From Entophlyctis helioformis (Eukaryota > Chytridiomycota > Chytridiomycetes > Chytridiales > Chytriomycetaceae): a stretch of DNA of 47,132 bases. Positions 1-11,600 of the stretch are shown one piece after another (the stretch's first letter is position 1; the number at the start of each line of letters is the position of its first letter). Both the position numbers and the translations under genes were made by a program. Under the pieces are notes generated by a model that was given only the letters and a program-made list of their open reading frames with translations, was not told the DNA's origin and ran no database searches. The stretch spans positions 1 through 47,132 of the forward strand of contig JAHLKH010000197.1 in assembly GCA_025526915.1 (NCBI GenBank), written 5' to 3'.

Positions 1-217
1 GAGGTGCGTGGCACTGTGCCATGCTCTTGTTGTGTACAGAGCTAACAATTGCAGTATCTTCCAGACGTTTGCGTTTGACCAAGGCATCGAGCGGTCGACC
101 ATGTACCATCTGAAGGCCGACCTGCTTGAGAAGATCTACTGGGACCTGATGCTCAAGGGCCAGTGGTTTGGCCCCAAGCCATTCCGTCCTTTCCTTAATC
201 CCTTTGACACGAACTGA
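1..217 (+). CDS. 3' end of an unidentified gene (partial)
   Basis: The window opens on an exon end (GAG at 1-3) followed by a GTGCGT donor. A branch-like GCTAAC lies at 41-46 and the acceptor TTCCAG ends at 64, so 4-64 reads as an intron. The last exon, 65-217, encodes about 50 residues rich in aromatic and basic amino acids (KADLLEKIYWDL, then KPFRPFLNPFDTN at the C-terminus) and ends in TGA. I do not recognise the family. The clean intron and the conserved-looking composition argue for a real C-terminus rather than chance. Everything upstream is outside the window. Confidence 0.55.
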   Translation, partial: RCVALCHALVVYRANNCSIFQTFAFDQGIERSTMYHLKADLLEKIYWDLMLKGQWFGPKPFRPFLNPFDTN

Positions 218-510
218 CGCGGCAGGATTGTCGGGTTGATGCGGCAGCCAGAATGGACGGCCAAGGAATGAAATCTACGAGCATATGCCACCAACACGAA
301 TGGTGTCTGTCGAGGTGGATGCAGCGCGATGTTGTCCAAGTCACGTGTTGCTTCACGTGACCCGTCTTCGATGCAGCCTCGTTTCATCTGGTGATTCCGA
401 TTCCCAAGCGGGTTACATTGCCGTAGGTGGATGTGAGCTGCCGACTGGTGGTCCATGCCGGCTGCTGACTCTGAGGTGCTGGCATGATACGCTGGCCGAC
501 GTCAGCACAG
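218..510. promoter_or_regulatory. Intergenic, with paired CACGTG boxes
   Basis: No gene is seen here. Two CACGTG palindromes lie 12 bp apart (342-347 and 354-359), the second inside TCACGTGA. They sit about 150-170 bp upstream of the ZNF706-like start. CACGTG is the core site of bHLH factors such as fungal Cbf1, so a regulatory role is an inference. Confidence 0.35.
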
Positions 511-996
511 ATGGTTCGTGGAATTGCAAAGGAGCAGGCCAGGTGAGCAGCGCTGAGACGGAGCCGCAAGCTGGGCGTTGTCAGCAGCGGCAGCGGCAGT
601 TGGCAGCGGCAACATGCCTTCGCAGTAGCCAGGCTGACGACTGCTCTGCTCGGATGGAACAGGGAAAAGGCTGCCAAGAAGGCATCTTCGAGTGCGGGCT
701 CGCAGCTCAAGGCTCGAGAGGCTGCGCTGAAGCTTGCATGCCCAACGTGCAAGGTTTGTGGCTCTGTCACAACCACTCTGTCCCCGCCGTCTGGCAGCCC
801 AGCAGTCCAGCGACCTTTGTGGCAATGCTTGGTTGGGCTGGAGAAGGCGGCGCTCACTGACTGAATGCAACGGCCGCGCATGGATACCATGCTTTGGGAT
901 GAACAGGGACCAATGACAACGTACAAGCAGCTGAAGATCCATATGGAGAGCAAGCATCCAGGGGTAGCCATCCCAGCCGAGGATTCGTTCAAATAG
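511..996 (+). CDS. Small C2H2 zinc-finger protein, ZNF706-like
   Basis: Three exons (511-542, 663-753, 907-996) join in frame to a 70-aa protein; none is long enough to stand out as an open frame. The N-terminus is short, basic and alanine-rich. It is followed by one zinc finger, C-P-T-C with 12 residues to H and then H-x4-H. The segment HMESKHP matches the HFESKHP signature of animal ZNF706 and plant At2g23090-type proteins, which are similar in length (about 75 aa). The first intron uses AG|GTGAGC and the second AAG|GTTTGT, both ending in GAACAG. The family is small, conserved and poorly understood, possibly RNA- or stress-related. The start ATG is the only one that keeps the basic N-terminus in frame. 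Confidence 0.82.
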
Positions 997-1054
997 ACGC
1001 CCAAGGCGCACTGTCCACTTTTCATGCTATAGCAAGGTTCATTACGCATTAGGC

Positions 1055-2206
1055 CTAGACCCTGATCGCCGTGGTCAGGCCGTCAAGAGAGCCGTTCTTG
1101 TCCGCACCGTCTGTCGTGACATCCTCGGCATCGTGTGCCTTGCCGCGTCCAAAGATGGCAAGCAAGACAAGCTGTGCCATGGAGAGCACAACGCCAAGAG
1201 CGTTGGGGCCCCACACAAACTGGATAAAGGCAACAGGTGTCAGTGGCGGTCAGATGGGAGTTTGACGGTGAGCACGGCTTACAGGATCGGCAATCACAAT
1301 GCCATAGACCGTCCATAAGCAGCCGTTGAGGAAGCTGGTGGTGGCAAGAATGGGGTTGATGGACGATGCGTCCCGTGCGCGAATGACTTGCACAGCATCA
1401 GTCAGAGGGCTGCCGTAGAACACGGCAAGGATAGTAACAGCAATGCTGCCGAGGATGATCTTGGCAGGGTCGCGGCCCTTGAGAATCGTAAAGGAAACGA
1501 ATGCACCAGTGAACACTAGTAGAGACGCGCCAATGATGACCGTCATGGCCTGCTTGCGCAAAGCCGGTGTGGCAGTCGGGAACGTCGAGAAGGTGTACCA
1601 CAGACCCAGGTGGAAGCCGGCGATGTTGGGTGCGAACACGAACGGATCACCCAGGAAAGCGCCTGGATTTTTGGGCGGAAGCAAGAACGGTCAGAAACAC
1701 AGGCTGACTGGCTAGCAGGCTGGCTGGAGATGTGATGCCGAGTGCAGGCCGTCTACTCACCGTACATGGACCATGCAATGGCGTTTGCAACCAGCCATGC
1801 GTAGGGTGATCTATTGAAATTTTGCAGGTTAGGTTCATATGTTCGGCCATGACAACAGACCGCATTCATGCTGGCATTGGCGACGTACGTGTTGACCTGG
1901 CTTGCCGAGCCAGACTGGACGACGGTGTACACTTGTCTGAATGGGGACAGGCAGATGGCCACTGCAAGGGCCACTCCGCTGTTCAATCAAGTCGAAAGGG
2001 TGTCAGTCATCGTGCAGCGATGCCTCTCTCCGCCTCCGCCAGCCTCCGCCATCATTATCGCCGCATTCAAGGCGGATGGATCGGAGACAGCAGGCAGCCA
2101 GGCTGGACAGAGCAAGGGACGGTGGTACAGAGAGCACTCACACTGACGGAATCACCGTCTCGAGGAGCGCCGAGCACAGTGCGGTCGAGCAAGTAAGTCC
2201 TGACAT
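1055..2206 (-). CDS. SWEET: SWEET sugar transporter (copy A)
   Basis: Five exons on the minus strand: 2142-2206, 1889-1978, 1761-1810, 1283-1662 and 1055-1219, all phase-consistent, giving 249 aa. SWEETs (MtN3/saliva family) are seven-helix uniporters for sugars at the plasma membrane or organelles, built from two three-helix repeats plus a linker helix. Visible hallmarks are an early hydrophobic helix ending in LSPFRQ, the TSPYAW segment opening helix 2, the DPFVFAPNIAG motif, and ADP-FVWGPNALG in the second repeat, where an intron splits ADP from FVW. The C-tail is short and hydrophilic. It is the most downstream of three tandem same-strand copies and is very like copy B, including intron positions. 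The transported sugar cannot be inferred. Confidence 0.93.
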
Positions 2207-2338
2207 GTGTCGTTTTCCTGCGAGGCACACGGCTGAATTGGCGTGATGTCCGGTTCAACGGCAAGCTGTGTGCCAACATTCATTTGTTTATCTGAGGGGG
2301 GTCGAATCTGATTCGCCGCTTGGGCAATCACCGAGTGA

Positions 2339-3359
2339 TCATGCAACGCTGACGACCTGAGGAGTGGCATCGGCGTTGGCGTCGGTGTTGACGATCTTGC
2401 CCTTGTTGCCACGACCAAAGATGGCAAGCAAGACAATCTGCATCACTGCGAGCACAACGCCAAGAGCGTTGGGGCCCCACACAAACTGGATAAAGGCAAT
2501 CGGTGTCAGTGACGGTCAAGTTGAGATGGATGGCGAGCATGGCTTACAGGATCGGCAATCACAAAGCCATAGACTGTCCACAGACAGGTGTTGAGCAAGG
2601 TGCTGATGGCAAGAATGGGGTCAATCGTCGACGCATCGCGCTTTTGGACCACCTGGACGGCGTTGGTCAGAGGGCTGCCGTAAAAGGCAACGACGATAGC
2701 GACAGCAATGCTGCCGAGGATGATCTTGGCAGGGTCGCGGCCCTTGAGGATCGTGAATGAGATGAGCGCACCGAGATACACTAGTAGAGACGCGCCAATG
2801 ATGACCGTCATGGCCTGCTTGCGCACAGCAGGCGTGGCAGTCGGGAACGTCGAGAATGTGTACCACAGACCCAGGTGGAAGCCGGCGATGTTGGGTGCGA
2901 ACACGAACGGATCGCGCAGAAAGACACCTGAAGCGGGGCGGACAATGGCTGTGTTGGTGCTATTTCTAGCAGACAATGGCGGCGCAGGAAATCGACTCAC
3001 CATACATGGTCATGGCCATGCTCGTCGCAACCATCCACGCATATGGCGCGCTGCATGTGGAAAGTCAGCCGCTGGTATGCATGCAGCAAGAATGCGGCAG
3101 CACTCCACTCACGTGTTGACCTGGCTGGAGAGTCGGACTTGAGGGCATCGTATACTTGTTTGAACGGCGACAGGAAGATTGCCGTTGTGAGAATGACTCC
3201 GCTGCATGAGGTGGCGGTGCGATGAATGACGGGTTAGCCGGCCGCTCAAGTGGCTGATCTCAGCAGGCCATGCAGCCGAAACAGCGAGACGTACATTGTC
3301 GGAATGACAGTCTCGAGCATCGCAGTGCAGACAGGGTCGGAGCAGGTGAGAGCAGACAT
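2339..3359 (-). CDS. SWEET: SWEET sugar transporter (copy B)
   Basis: Five exons: 3295-3359, 3121-3201, 3001-3050, 2548-2927 and 2339-2485, giving 240 aa with all phases agreeing. It has the same architecture as copy A. The N-terminus MSALTCSDP leads into helix 1 (ILTTAIFLSPFKQ), then PYAW, DPFVFAPNIAG and ADP-FVWGPN. Exon 4 is 380 nt in both A and B, and exons 1 and 3 also match in length (65 and 50 nt), so the two are recent tandem duplicates. Exon 2 ends at a different donor (AG|GTCAAC) from the one used in copy A, shortening it by 9 nt. The C-terminal tail has diverged most. Confidence 0.93.
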
Positions 3360-3602
3360 GGCGGTGTGTTTGATTGTTTGTTGTTGTGTTGGGGAAGGCG
3401 GGACGGGCACCAAGCTTTATCCAACCCGGTTGTGGCAGATCCATGACTGCGGGCCAATAGGATGTTCTCACTGCTGCTCGATTTGGATTGGCCGAAATTT
3501 ATCCGTTTGCTTTTCATTGTGCTTTGGCCGAAGATTTGTGGCGTCGGTGCTGCAGCCTGGCGATCCGCAGATACAGTCGCTGACAGCACACATTCATTCA
3601 GT

Positions 3603-4651
3603 CTAGTTTGGCTCCATGTTGGATCGCAGCGGCGCAAAGCCGTCAGGCTCGCTCTGCTTTGGAAACACAACCAGCAGCGCAAACTGGATCAGGCAGAACA
3701 CAACCCCAAGCAAGTTGGGAGCCCAAATGAACTGGTGCAGCGTCAGTTGGTGCATTGCAGAACCAGAAAGCGCTGCAGTGCGACTCACAGCATCACCAAC
3801 AGCCACGCCATAGAGCGTCCAGAGCATGCCATTGACAAAGCTGGCAATGGCCAGCATGACATCAATGGGGGTCGAGTCGCGAGCTTTGATGACCGCATAG
3901 ATGCTTGACAGCGGCGATCCATAGAAGATGGACAGCACAATCACGCACACGGATCCCATGACGAGCCGTGCTGGATACGCAGCCTTGAGCACAATGAAGC
4001 TCAAGAATGCGCCTGAAAAGATAAACACAGACGCAGCGATGATGATCATCTGCACATGCGATCGGAACGATGCATCGCCGTACTTGAATGCCGTCAGAGT
4101 GTAAAAGACGCCGAGCGGATACCCGACAATGTTGGGTCCAAAGACGAACGCATCTTGGACCAACAGGCCATAGACTATCCAACAGAGACAGTTTGCAATG
4201 ATCATTGGAAACGGAAATCTGGCCATCGGAATCGCAATCGTGAGACGAGTGTCGTGTCGCGCGCTGTGCCGAACGGAGCGGGCACAGAAGGGCAGTGGCA
4301 GACAGAGAGGCAGACCGGCAGAGAGGCAGACAGAAGATAGACTCACGCATTGACAGACGACAGCGACTTTGTCTCTTCAATCTGCTTGACAGACTTGTAC
4401 GGCGCAATGAAGATGAGCAGCGCAGTCACCACGCCGCTGAATGCGGTCGTTGGCCAGATTTTCCGGTAGACCGAGTGGCACGCCAAGCAGCAGCAGTGAA
4501 TGCAGGCAGTCAGCCAGCCAGCCCGCCACCCCACCAGCCAGCCAGCCCGCCAGCCCGCCTGTCGAATAGTCGAGACGAGAGCGCCTTACATGCCAGGGAC
4601 GACCTGGCGCAACACGACCTCGCAAGCCTGTGATGTACAGATCGTCGCCAT
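3603..4651 (-). CDS. SWEET: SWEET sugar transporter (copy C)
   Basis: Four exons: 4590-4651, 4347-4436, 3789-4218 and 3603-3731, giving 236 aa. It keeps the SWEET layout: APYKSV after helix 1, DAFVFGPNIVGYPLG, and GDA-FIWAPNLLG across the last intron. It is more diverged than A and B, and it lacks the intron A and B carry before the DPFVFAPN block, so exon 3 here covers both segments. The start ATG (MATICTSQ) lies only 69 bp from the start of the plus-strand gene at 4721, so the two probably share a promoter. It is probably the oldest branch of the local array. Confidence 0.92.
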
Positions 4652-4720
4652 GCCTGTGCCTATAGATCGGGTGAGTTGGACAAAGGTGTTTTTCAACCAT
4701 TCAACCACTCCACTGTCACC
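4652..4720. promoter_or_regulatory. Shared divergent promoter, SWEET C / unknown gene
   Basis: Only 69 bp separate the two divergent start codons. No TATA box is obvious. Shared control is inferred from the geometry alone. Confidence 0.35.
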
Positions 4721-5554
4721 ATGCCAACGCTCGCTCGAACGCTCGACCTGGCAGCGCTTGGCCTGTCGACGTTCTATTACGGCCAGGTCACCAACTCGCC
4801 GGCATCTGCCAGCAACAGCACCCGCCCGGCGCTGCTGTGGATGTACTTTGTGACGCCCTCTATGCGCTCTGTCGTCTACCTCGGCCTCGCCACCCGCCTC
4901 GTCGTCGATGCGCTCACGTTCACGCCGGTGGCAAGCGTCTCCAACGTCCTGTATGGCACTAGGACTGGGTTCCTGGCGACAGTCTCGCTGCTGTCTGCCA
5001 GCGCATATGTCAACCTCGTCAATCCAAGCTTCAAGCCGTGGACCTCCAAGCCCAAGAGCAGGCGCACGAAACGCCACAGACGCACAGACTCGGCAAGCAG
5101 CCGCAGCAGTAGCAGCAGCGCCAACTCCAGCTCCCAGCATGCTGACAAGGACAGCACCAACAGCCGCCCGTCGAGATCGGCCAGACAGTCTGCGAGAGCA
5201 CCATCAGGAGCATCGGCGTCGGATCCGTACGTCTTTGTTGGCCCTGACAAAGACAAGGAGGCCGCCAGCAACCACTTGGATGCCGAGTCTGACTACGACA
5301 ACGACAACGACGGCGACGACGACTACAAAGGCTTCGAAGAAGGCATTCGCCAGACGTGGCACACATCTGCCACCGACGGGTTTGGCTGGCTCGGTGCATG
5401 GTGGTTTGGGGCTGGCAACGGAGACTGGTTTGGCTTCATTGGACACAATGGCGGTCTCGAGAAGACGATCCTCCCGGCGTCGATCCTGGAGCAGATGACT
5501 GTATCTCGGGAGAGCAAGGATCCAGGCGTTGCATCCGTGGAAGAGCTGCCCTAA
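4721..5554 (+). CDS. Unknown protein, hydrophobic N-terminus, acidic middle
   Basis: Single-exon gene of about 277 aa. I chose the ATG at 4721 because its context (CACTGTCACCATG) is better than that of the in-frame ATG at 4676, which would overlap the promoter of SWEET C. The N-terminal half has several hydrophobic stretches (about residues 5-25, 40-65 and 75-105) that could be membrane helices. A basic KSRRTKRHRR run follows, then a Ser-rich low-complexity stretch and a very acidic Asp/Asn tract. The C-terminal part is rich in Trp, Gly and Phe (WLGAWWFGAGNGDWFGF). I do not recognise a family. It may be a fungus-specific membrane-anchored protein. Confidence 0.7.
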   Translation: MPTLARTLDLAALGLSTFYYGQVTNSPASASNSTRPALLWMYFVTPSMRSVVYLGLATRLVVDALTFTPVASVSNVLYGTRTGFLATVSLLSASAYVNLVNPSFKPWTSKPKSRRTKRHRRTDSASSRSSSSSANSSSQHADKDSTNSRPSRSARQSARAPSGASASDPYVFVGPDKDKEAASNHLDAESDYDNDNDGDDDYKGFEEGIRQTWHTSATDGFGWLGAWWFGAGNGDWFGFIGHNGGLEKTILPASILEQMTVSRESKDPGVASVEELP

Positions 5555-5645
5555 ACGGCAGGACTGCCCTAAGGACTGGGCCATGCATGGCGCTTTGGAA
5601 TGTATCGTATAAACTCTGCTCGCATTCTTATTCTTTACAGATGGT

Positions 5646-8600
5646 TCAACAGCTGCTGTTGAGTTTGGAGTCGGACACGCTCAGGTTCGTGGATAGCCAG
5701 CTCCCAGGACCCAGCAGCAGCCCAGTATCGCTCGGACCAAGCTCGCGATCTGCAACCGGCTGTTGTGTTGGGGATCGACTGCCGGTCACCGAATCACCAA
5801 TGAGCAACTGGAGCTGCGACTTTTCAGTCGACATGCCCAGCAAATCCAGTGGCGGGGTGCCGGTGTTCTCATGGATCTGTCTTGGGACACTTCCCGACGC
5901 GGGCGAGAATGTCATTGCGCGGACGGTCGAAAAGGCAGCTGGGGACCCGTCCAGTGGCGACGCAGATTGGCGTGCACGACGCCGACTGCGCGCGTCCATG
6001 CCCGTGATTGAGCCATCAATGCCTGCTACATTGACTCCGCTGCCGTTGCTGCTCGTCCGGCTCCTGGCCAGGTTGTTGTCCGAAACCATGATGCGCATAT
6101 GCTGGTTGGACGCCTGCATGGCCGTGTAGTTGACGCCGAGCCCAAACGAGCCTGCATTCAGGGCCGGTGTGCTCTGCAGGATGCCTTTCTCGGCCGTCGC
6201 ACTAGTCTTCAAACTAAACGACGCATCGCGCTTGGTGGGTCCTTGTCCTTGACCCCGGCTCTGCGACTCCGAGTGTGGCTGGTTGGGATGTCCCTGAGCA
6301 TGCAACTGATGATCGCGATGCTCTGATCCATGCGTCTCGTCAACCGGCGACAGTGGAGTGACACTAATGTCGCGATCGGTGGCTATGGCGAGTGCTGTTG
6401 GCGCCAGAGACGAGATGGATCCGTTACGCGATGCCGGCCGAATGAGCGTCACTGCATCCATGTCTGTACGGCTTGACGACCCCCGCAGCGACAGCGGTGC
6501 ACCTGCGCTTGTTGGCGATGTTGCCGTGGACTTGGAAATGCGGATACGGAACGCGCCGTCTGTTGCACCATGGTCGATGCCTGTGGAAAGCTCTTCAGGC
6601 GTTGCGTGTCCGTTTGCACGCTCATCTGTGGCTTCATCGACAATGCGATTTCCTGCAAAGGAGGGCTTGCTGTTGGTTGTGCTCGTCCGCAAATGGCCAA
6701 TGCTGCTGTTTGGCTGCTGTGCATCAGAGTGTGTCTGTGAGCGCGACAACTTGCTTGCGCCTCGGCCCGTAGCAGACATGCGCAAGTGAGACGGTGTGGT
6801 GATAGGGTCGTCGGTCGCAGCACGGCCGTGTTTCCCTTGCGCGTCTTGTCCGCTTGCATGTGCATTGTGCGGCGACGGAGCCTCCTTATCTTGCTTGCGG
6901 TCACTGCCCATCAATGAAGCGGCCTCAAACTCGCGTCGAAAGTCACGGGCAGTGATAGAAATGGGGCGGGAAGCGGCATCCTTGGCAGCCTCCTTGGCGG
7001 TCACAAAGTGGAACGACGACGCACGCTTGCCAAAGTTGTCGGATCCCGATCCTGTGCGGCTCATGGACACATGCTGCTGCCGTTTCTGGTATGCTGGAGT
7101 TTGCTGTGTCGCCGTCAGTATGGATTTGGATCCGTTTGGACTGGAATGCATGCCACTGCCCATGGCCGGAGGCTGGTTGGCTGCTGTTGGACGATCTGCT
7201 GTTGAAGCGAGGCGCTTTTGTCTTGCCTTGCGGCTCAAGTATCGACGCCATGCTGTCTGAACCACAATCGCACCAGCCTCGCGCAGTATCCCTTTGCGTG
7301 ATATCATCCGCGTGCTGCTCTCTGTCGCTGCCTTTCCAGCCATGTCGCGCTTGTGGACCTGCGACAACCTTGGCGACTTGCCGCTGCCGCTGCTGCTCTG
7401 CGCTGCTACAGCAAGGGACTGCTGCTGAGCATACTGCTGCTTCTGCTGCTGGAATTTCTGCTGCAGCTGATCGAGTTGCCGTTGCTGGTGCTCCAGCTGC
7501 TGCTGTGCGTCTGCCAACTTGTGCTGCTTGTGCTCGACCTGCCTTTGCACCTCGTCCAGATGCCGCTGCTCAGACTCTTGCGTCTCCTGGAGCTGCCGCA
7601 GTCGCTCAATCTCAGCCTCTGTCTCGCGCTGCTGCGACTGTAGTGCCTGCAGATGCTCTTGGGTCTCTTCCTCGGCCGCCAGCCGTTGAGCTTCGGCTTC
7701 TTTCCTTTCTTCGAGAGCGCGATCGAGCTCGGCCTGTGCGTCTTGCCGGAGCTGCAGTGCCTGATCTCGCTCGGCCGCAGCATTCTCCAGCTCCCATGCC
7801 CGTTCTTGCTCGAACCGGTGAACAAGGATCGCGTGTGCAAACCGCCGTCGCTCGCGATGACACCTGAACCATGTCTGTATCCGGAGGGCCGCCTGCGAGT
7901 TGATGGCGCTCATCAGAATGCTTTGCTGTCTGTCTGCCCGCTTCTGCGCCTTGAGCATCTTGAGGAGTGCGCGTCGTCGCGACTGGCATGCGGCCAAGCA
8001 CTGTCAGTGCGAATCCTGCACTGCACGATAAGTGCACCACCTATCATTCAAAGCTTACCACCAAGCCACGCCAGGCTTTCTGGATCGTGCGAGCAGCGTG
8101 GATTGCCACGACACGAGACGTGCGACACCCGTGCATCCGCAACACAGCCACGCACTCTTTGGACCGGCTGTCCTTGGCATGGTCAAGCGCCGTCTTGGAC
8201 TTGAACTAAGCCAGCACCCCGAGCAAGAGCGCAGCGTGAGATGGAAAATGCAGCGTGTCGTTTTGCAAGACCCAGAAACTTACAATGTCGTTTCCATCAT
8301 ATGCATGGATGTCAGAACCTCCTGCAATGAGCACCTGGCAAGCACCCGCGTTCCCGCGAGAAGCAGCGAGATGCAGGGCAGTGGCACCCATTTTGTCTCG
8401 CAGCAGTGGATCGGCGTCATTGTCCAGCAATAGCACCACAGAGTCTGTTTTGCAGGATGCAACCAACGGTCAGTGCCGTGCACGTGCGCCACCGCAGGCG
8501 AGTGGGGTGCGGTGCCGCCTACCGATGCTGCCTGAAAGCGCAGCTTCATGCAGAGGCGTGCGTCCATTGACGTCCTGGCCATTGATGGCTGCGCCATGTG

Positions 8601-11600
8601 CCAGCAAAACCTGCAAGATGCTCGTGTGGCCACCGCTGGCTGCCCAATGCGCCGGCGATCGCTGCTGCGCGTCAAGCTCATCCACATTGCTGCCTTCGTT
8701 GGCCAGCATCATCACCACATTCTCCCATCCCATCATGACGCCCTTGAACAGAGCAGTGTGGCCCATTCGGTCTCTGATGTCAGTCTGGGCACCACTTCGT
8801 ATCAAGTGGGTGCAGCATGTCGTGTGTCCGCCGTATGCAGCCAAGTGGATTGCTGTCATGTGTTGGAACGGTCAGCATGGATGCACTTCCACCTGTGGTG
8901 ATCGTAGTGCTCAAACCCAACCTGTCAAGCCAGCCTTGTCACGCATCTGGATCTTTGCATTAGCCTTTATCAGCATCTTGACAATATCCAGGTTGCCTGC
9001 AGCAATCATGGAGGGAAAGAGTGTCAGTTGATGCTGCTGTTTTGCCATTGCGCACCAGCCACAACCTGCCTTGGATAGATGTCCACATGAGTGGTGTGCG
9101 GCCGTGGACGTCGATGGAGTTGACTGGCGCGCCTTTGCGCAGCAGCACGTGCACGCAGTCCATGTTCCTGTGCTGGATGGCATAGTTGAGCGCAGAGGCA
9201 CCCAAGTCGTCCAGCATCTCAATATTCGCGCTGTTTTGGCAGAGCAAGTTGATGCACGCTGGGCGGCCACGCACAGCCGCCCAATGCAGCGGCGTCCTCT
9301 TGAGCGCATCCTGGGCATTGGGATTGGATCCTGGTGCTCGCAGAATGAGCTCGACAACGGCAATGTTGCCTTCGCCACACGCATAGTGCAGTGGCACGCG
9401 TCCGAGTCGATCGGCGATGTTGATCAGCGCGGGGAACTTTTGCAAAAGGATCTCGCAGCACCGGCCATGGCGGTTCGAAGTCGACCAGTGCAGCGCTGTC
9501 TTGCCCTCAATGTCTTGCAGAAATGCGGATGTGCGACCGTTGGCAAGCAGCACCTCGATGTGCTTATCGTGGCCATGGTATGCGGCCCACATCAGCGGCG
9601 TCATCAACTCCAGGTCAACGGCATTGCACGGCCCGCTCTTGTCTTCCGGGAACACAAGGCCAGCAATCGTTTTCCTGCGTTGCATTGGTGCGAGGTTCAT
9701 GATGGTGCCTCGACGAGCAAACGGCGCGGCTGTCTTGACGAGATACTCGAGCGTCTCGACTGATTCTGGGTATGTGGCGCAATGCATGGGCGATTTGCCC
9801 TGGTAGTCTTCCTGCAACAGATCGGCGTGTGAATCGCCCAGCTCTTTGGCAACAGGGAATGACCCATGGTAGGCCGCCCAGTGCAGTGCAGTGCGGCCGC
9901 TGCGATCCTGGCGGTTGATGAACGCGCCACGAGACGCCAGCAGTCGCACGCACGCCACATGGCCGCCTATGGCTGCGAAGATGAGAGCCGTGCGGCCTTC
10001 GTCGTCGGTTGCTTCCAGATCCAGCATAGCACTCTTGCACACAATTTTGAGTGCCTCGACATCGCCCATTCGCGCAAGATGGAACAGAAGCGCATTGGTG
10101 TTTTCGGGAGTCAAGACTGGCAGCTGCGAGCGGATCGTCGTTCTCGTCCATCGAGAGGTGTACAAGTGCATCAGCTTGAGAGCGACAGGCTCATTCTAAT
10201 CCGCCATTTCACCATGCCAAGCCATGTGAGTGGGCCATTTGCCCTGGGGGCCCAGCCACGACAATGTGCACGCCAATGCACTCACGTTGATGACGGGTAT
10301 GATGACGGGATACTTTTGCTCAAACATCTCGGGGTTGTCCATGATGGGCCGCGTTAATGCCTTGTGCGTGCGGGGCTCGCGTCCATTGGCTGTGCTGAAC
10401 ATGCTGAACGGGGTTTGCGGGCTGAGTGGGCTCATGAGCCCGCCTGCGTTACCAGCACCGACCTGCATTGCCTGCACAATCGGGTACTCGTCAAACTGGG
10501 GGAGCACAATGTCGTGGTTGGCCCTGAGCTGTGCAATGCCAATAGCGCGTGGTGCGTGTGCGTACGGTGTTGTGTTGCGCTGCTGTGGCTGTGGCTGTGG
10601 CTGTGGCTGCGGCTGCGGTAGAATCTGCGTCTGAAGCTGCTGTGGCGGCTGCCGTCTTCCGGCTGGATCTTTAGTCAGGGTGCGGTTTCGAGGTAAACCC
10701 TCGTAGCCCGAAGCAGCAGGCTGCGTTTGCATCTGTGACTTTTCGGGATTGCTGGGAGACGATAGCAAGTAGCCTTGGCTGGTCACTCCTGCTACAGACT
10801 GTGCAACGGTGCCGTTGATGATGCGGTGGTCCTGGTGCAACTTCTCGCTGCTGCGATGGTCGTTGGAGAGATGCGACAGCCGGTCGTCGCTCATGGCTTG
10901 GTGCTTGATCTCGGTATGGTTTCCAGGCATGTTTGAGTCGTGCTGGAACGACGCGGCTCCAAGCGACACATTGGAGACGATTCTATGTAGCCGCATGCCG
11001 TCTCGAAAGTTGTCGACTGAGCCTCGAGGCGAATACGTGCTTGAGGGATCGCCGGCCGCCCCAGTCGGCGCAGCTCCGGCGCGGCTGACCTCTGACCCTC
11101 GTCCAGAGAACGGAAGGGACGCCATGGACGCAGTTATGCCCGATCGCTTGCCTGACACGAGATTCGAAACGCCACCTCCACCGCCCCCGCCACCACCCGC
11201 GTTGCTGTTGCTGCTCGGTGGACCGCTGGTGCCAACACTGCCGAGACCAGCAATGACGGACAGTGGCTCGCCTTTGCCGCGTCCGCCCGCAGCGCCAGCT
11301 GGACCGAGAGTGTGCCGATGGTCGGTCATGCCATGCGTTCCTTGGATCGCTGCAACCGGCCCACCCATGCCCATGCTTGCAGGTTGCTGTTGCTGCTGTT
11401 GATACTGCTGCGTTTGCTGCTGTGCTGGCACAGACGAGAATCCGTATCCAATGCCACTCACAGAGCTTGGCGACAGAATGCCTTCGAGTCGCCGCGCGCC
11501 AGATTCCAACGCAAGAGGACTCGGCAGCTTCGAGGTGTTGTAGACATGGCTGGCAGGTGCGATCGTGAGGTGCAGGTGTGACTTGCTAGCTGCGGTGCTA

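Noticed and set aside
1250..1684. Single-exon reading of SWEET copy A as a complete short gene
   Set aside because: It holds only the middle of the transporter; four further exons complete both repeats in phase.
7091..7867. Plus-strand open frame of 258 aa
   Set aside because: It is antisense to the coiled-coil exon of the inversin-like gene; the composition is the mirror of Gln/Glu codons and no motif is present.
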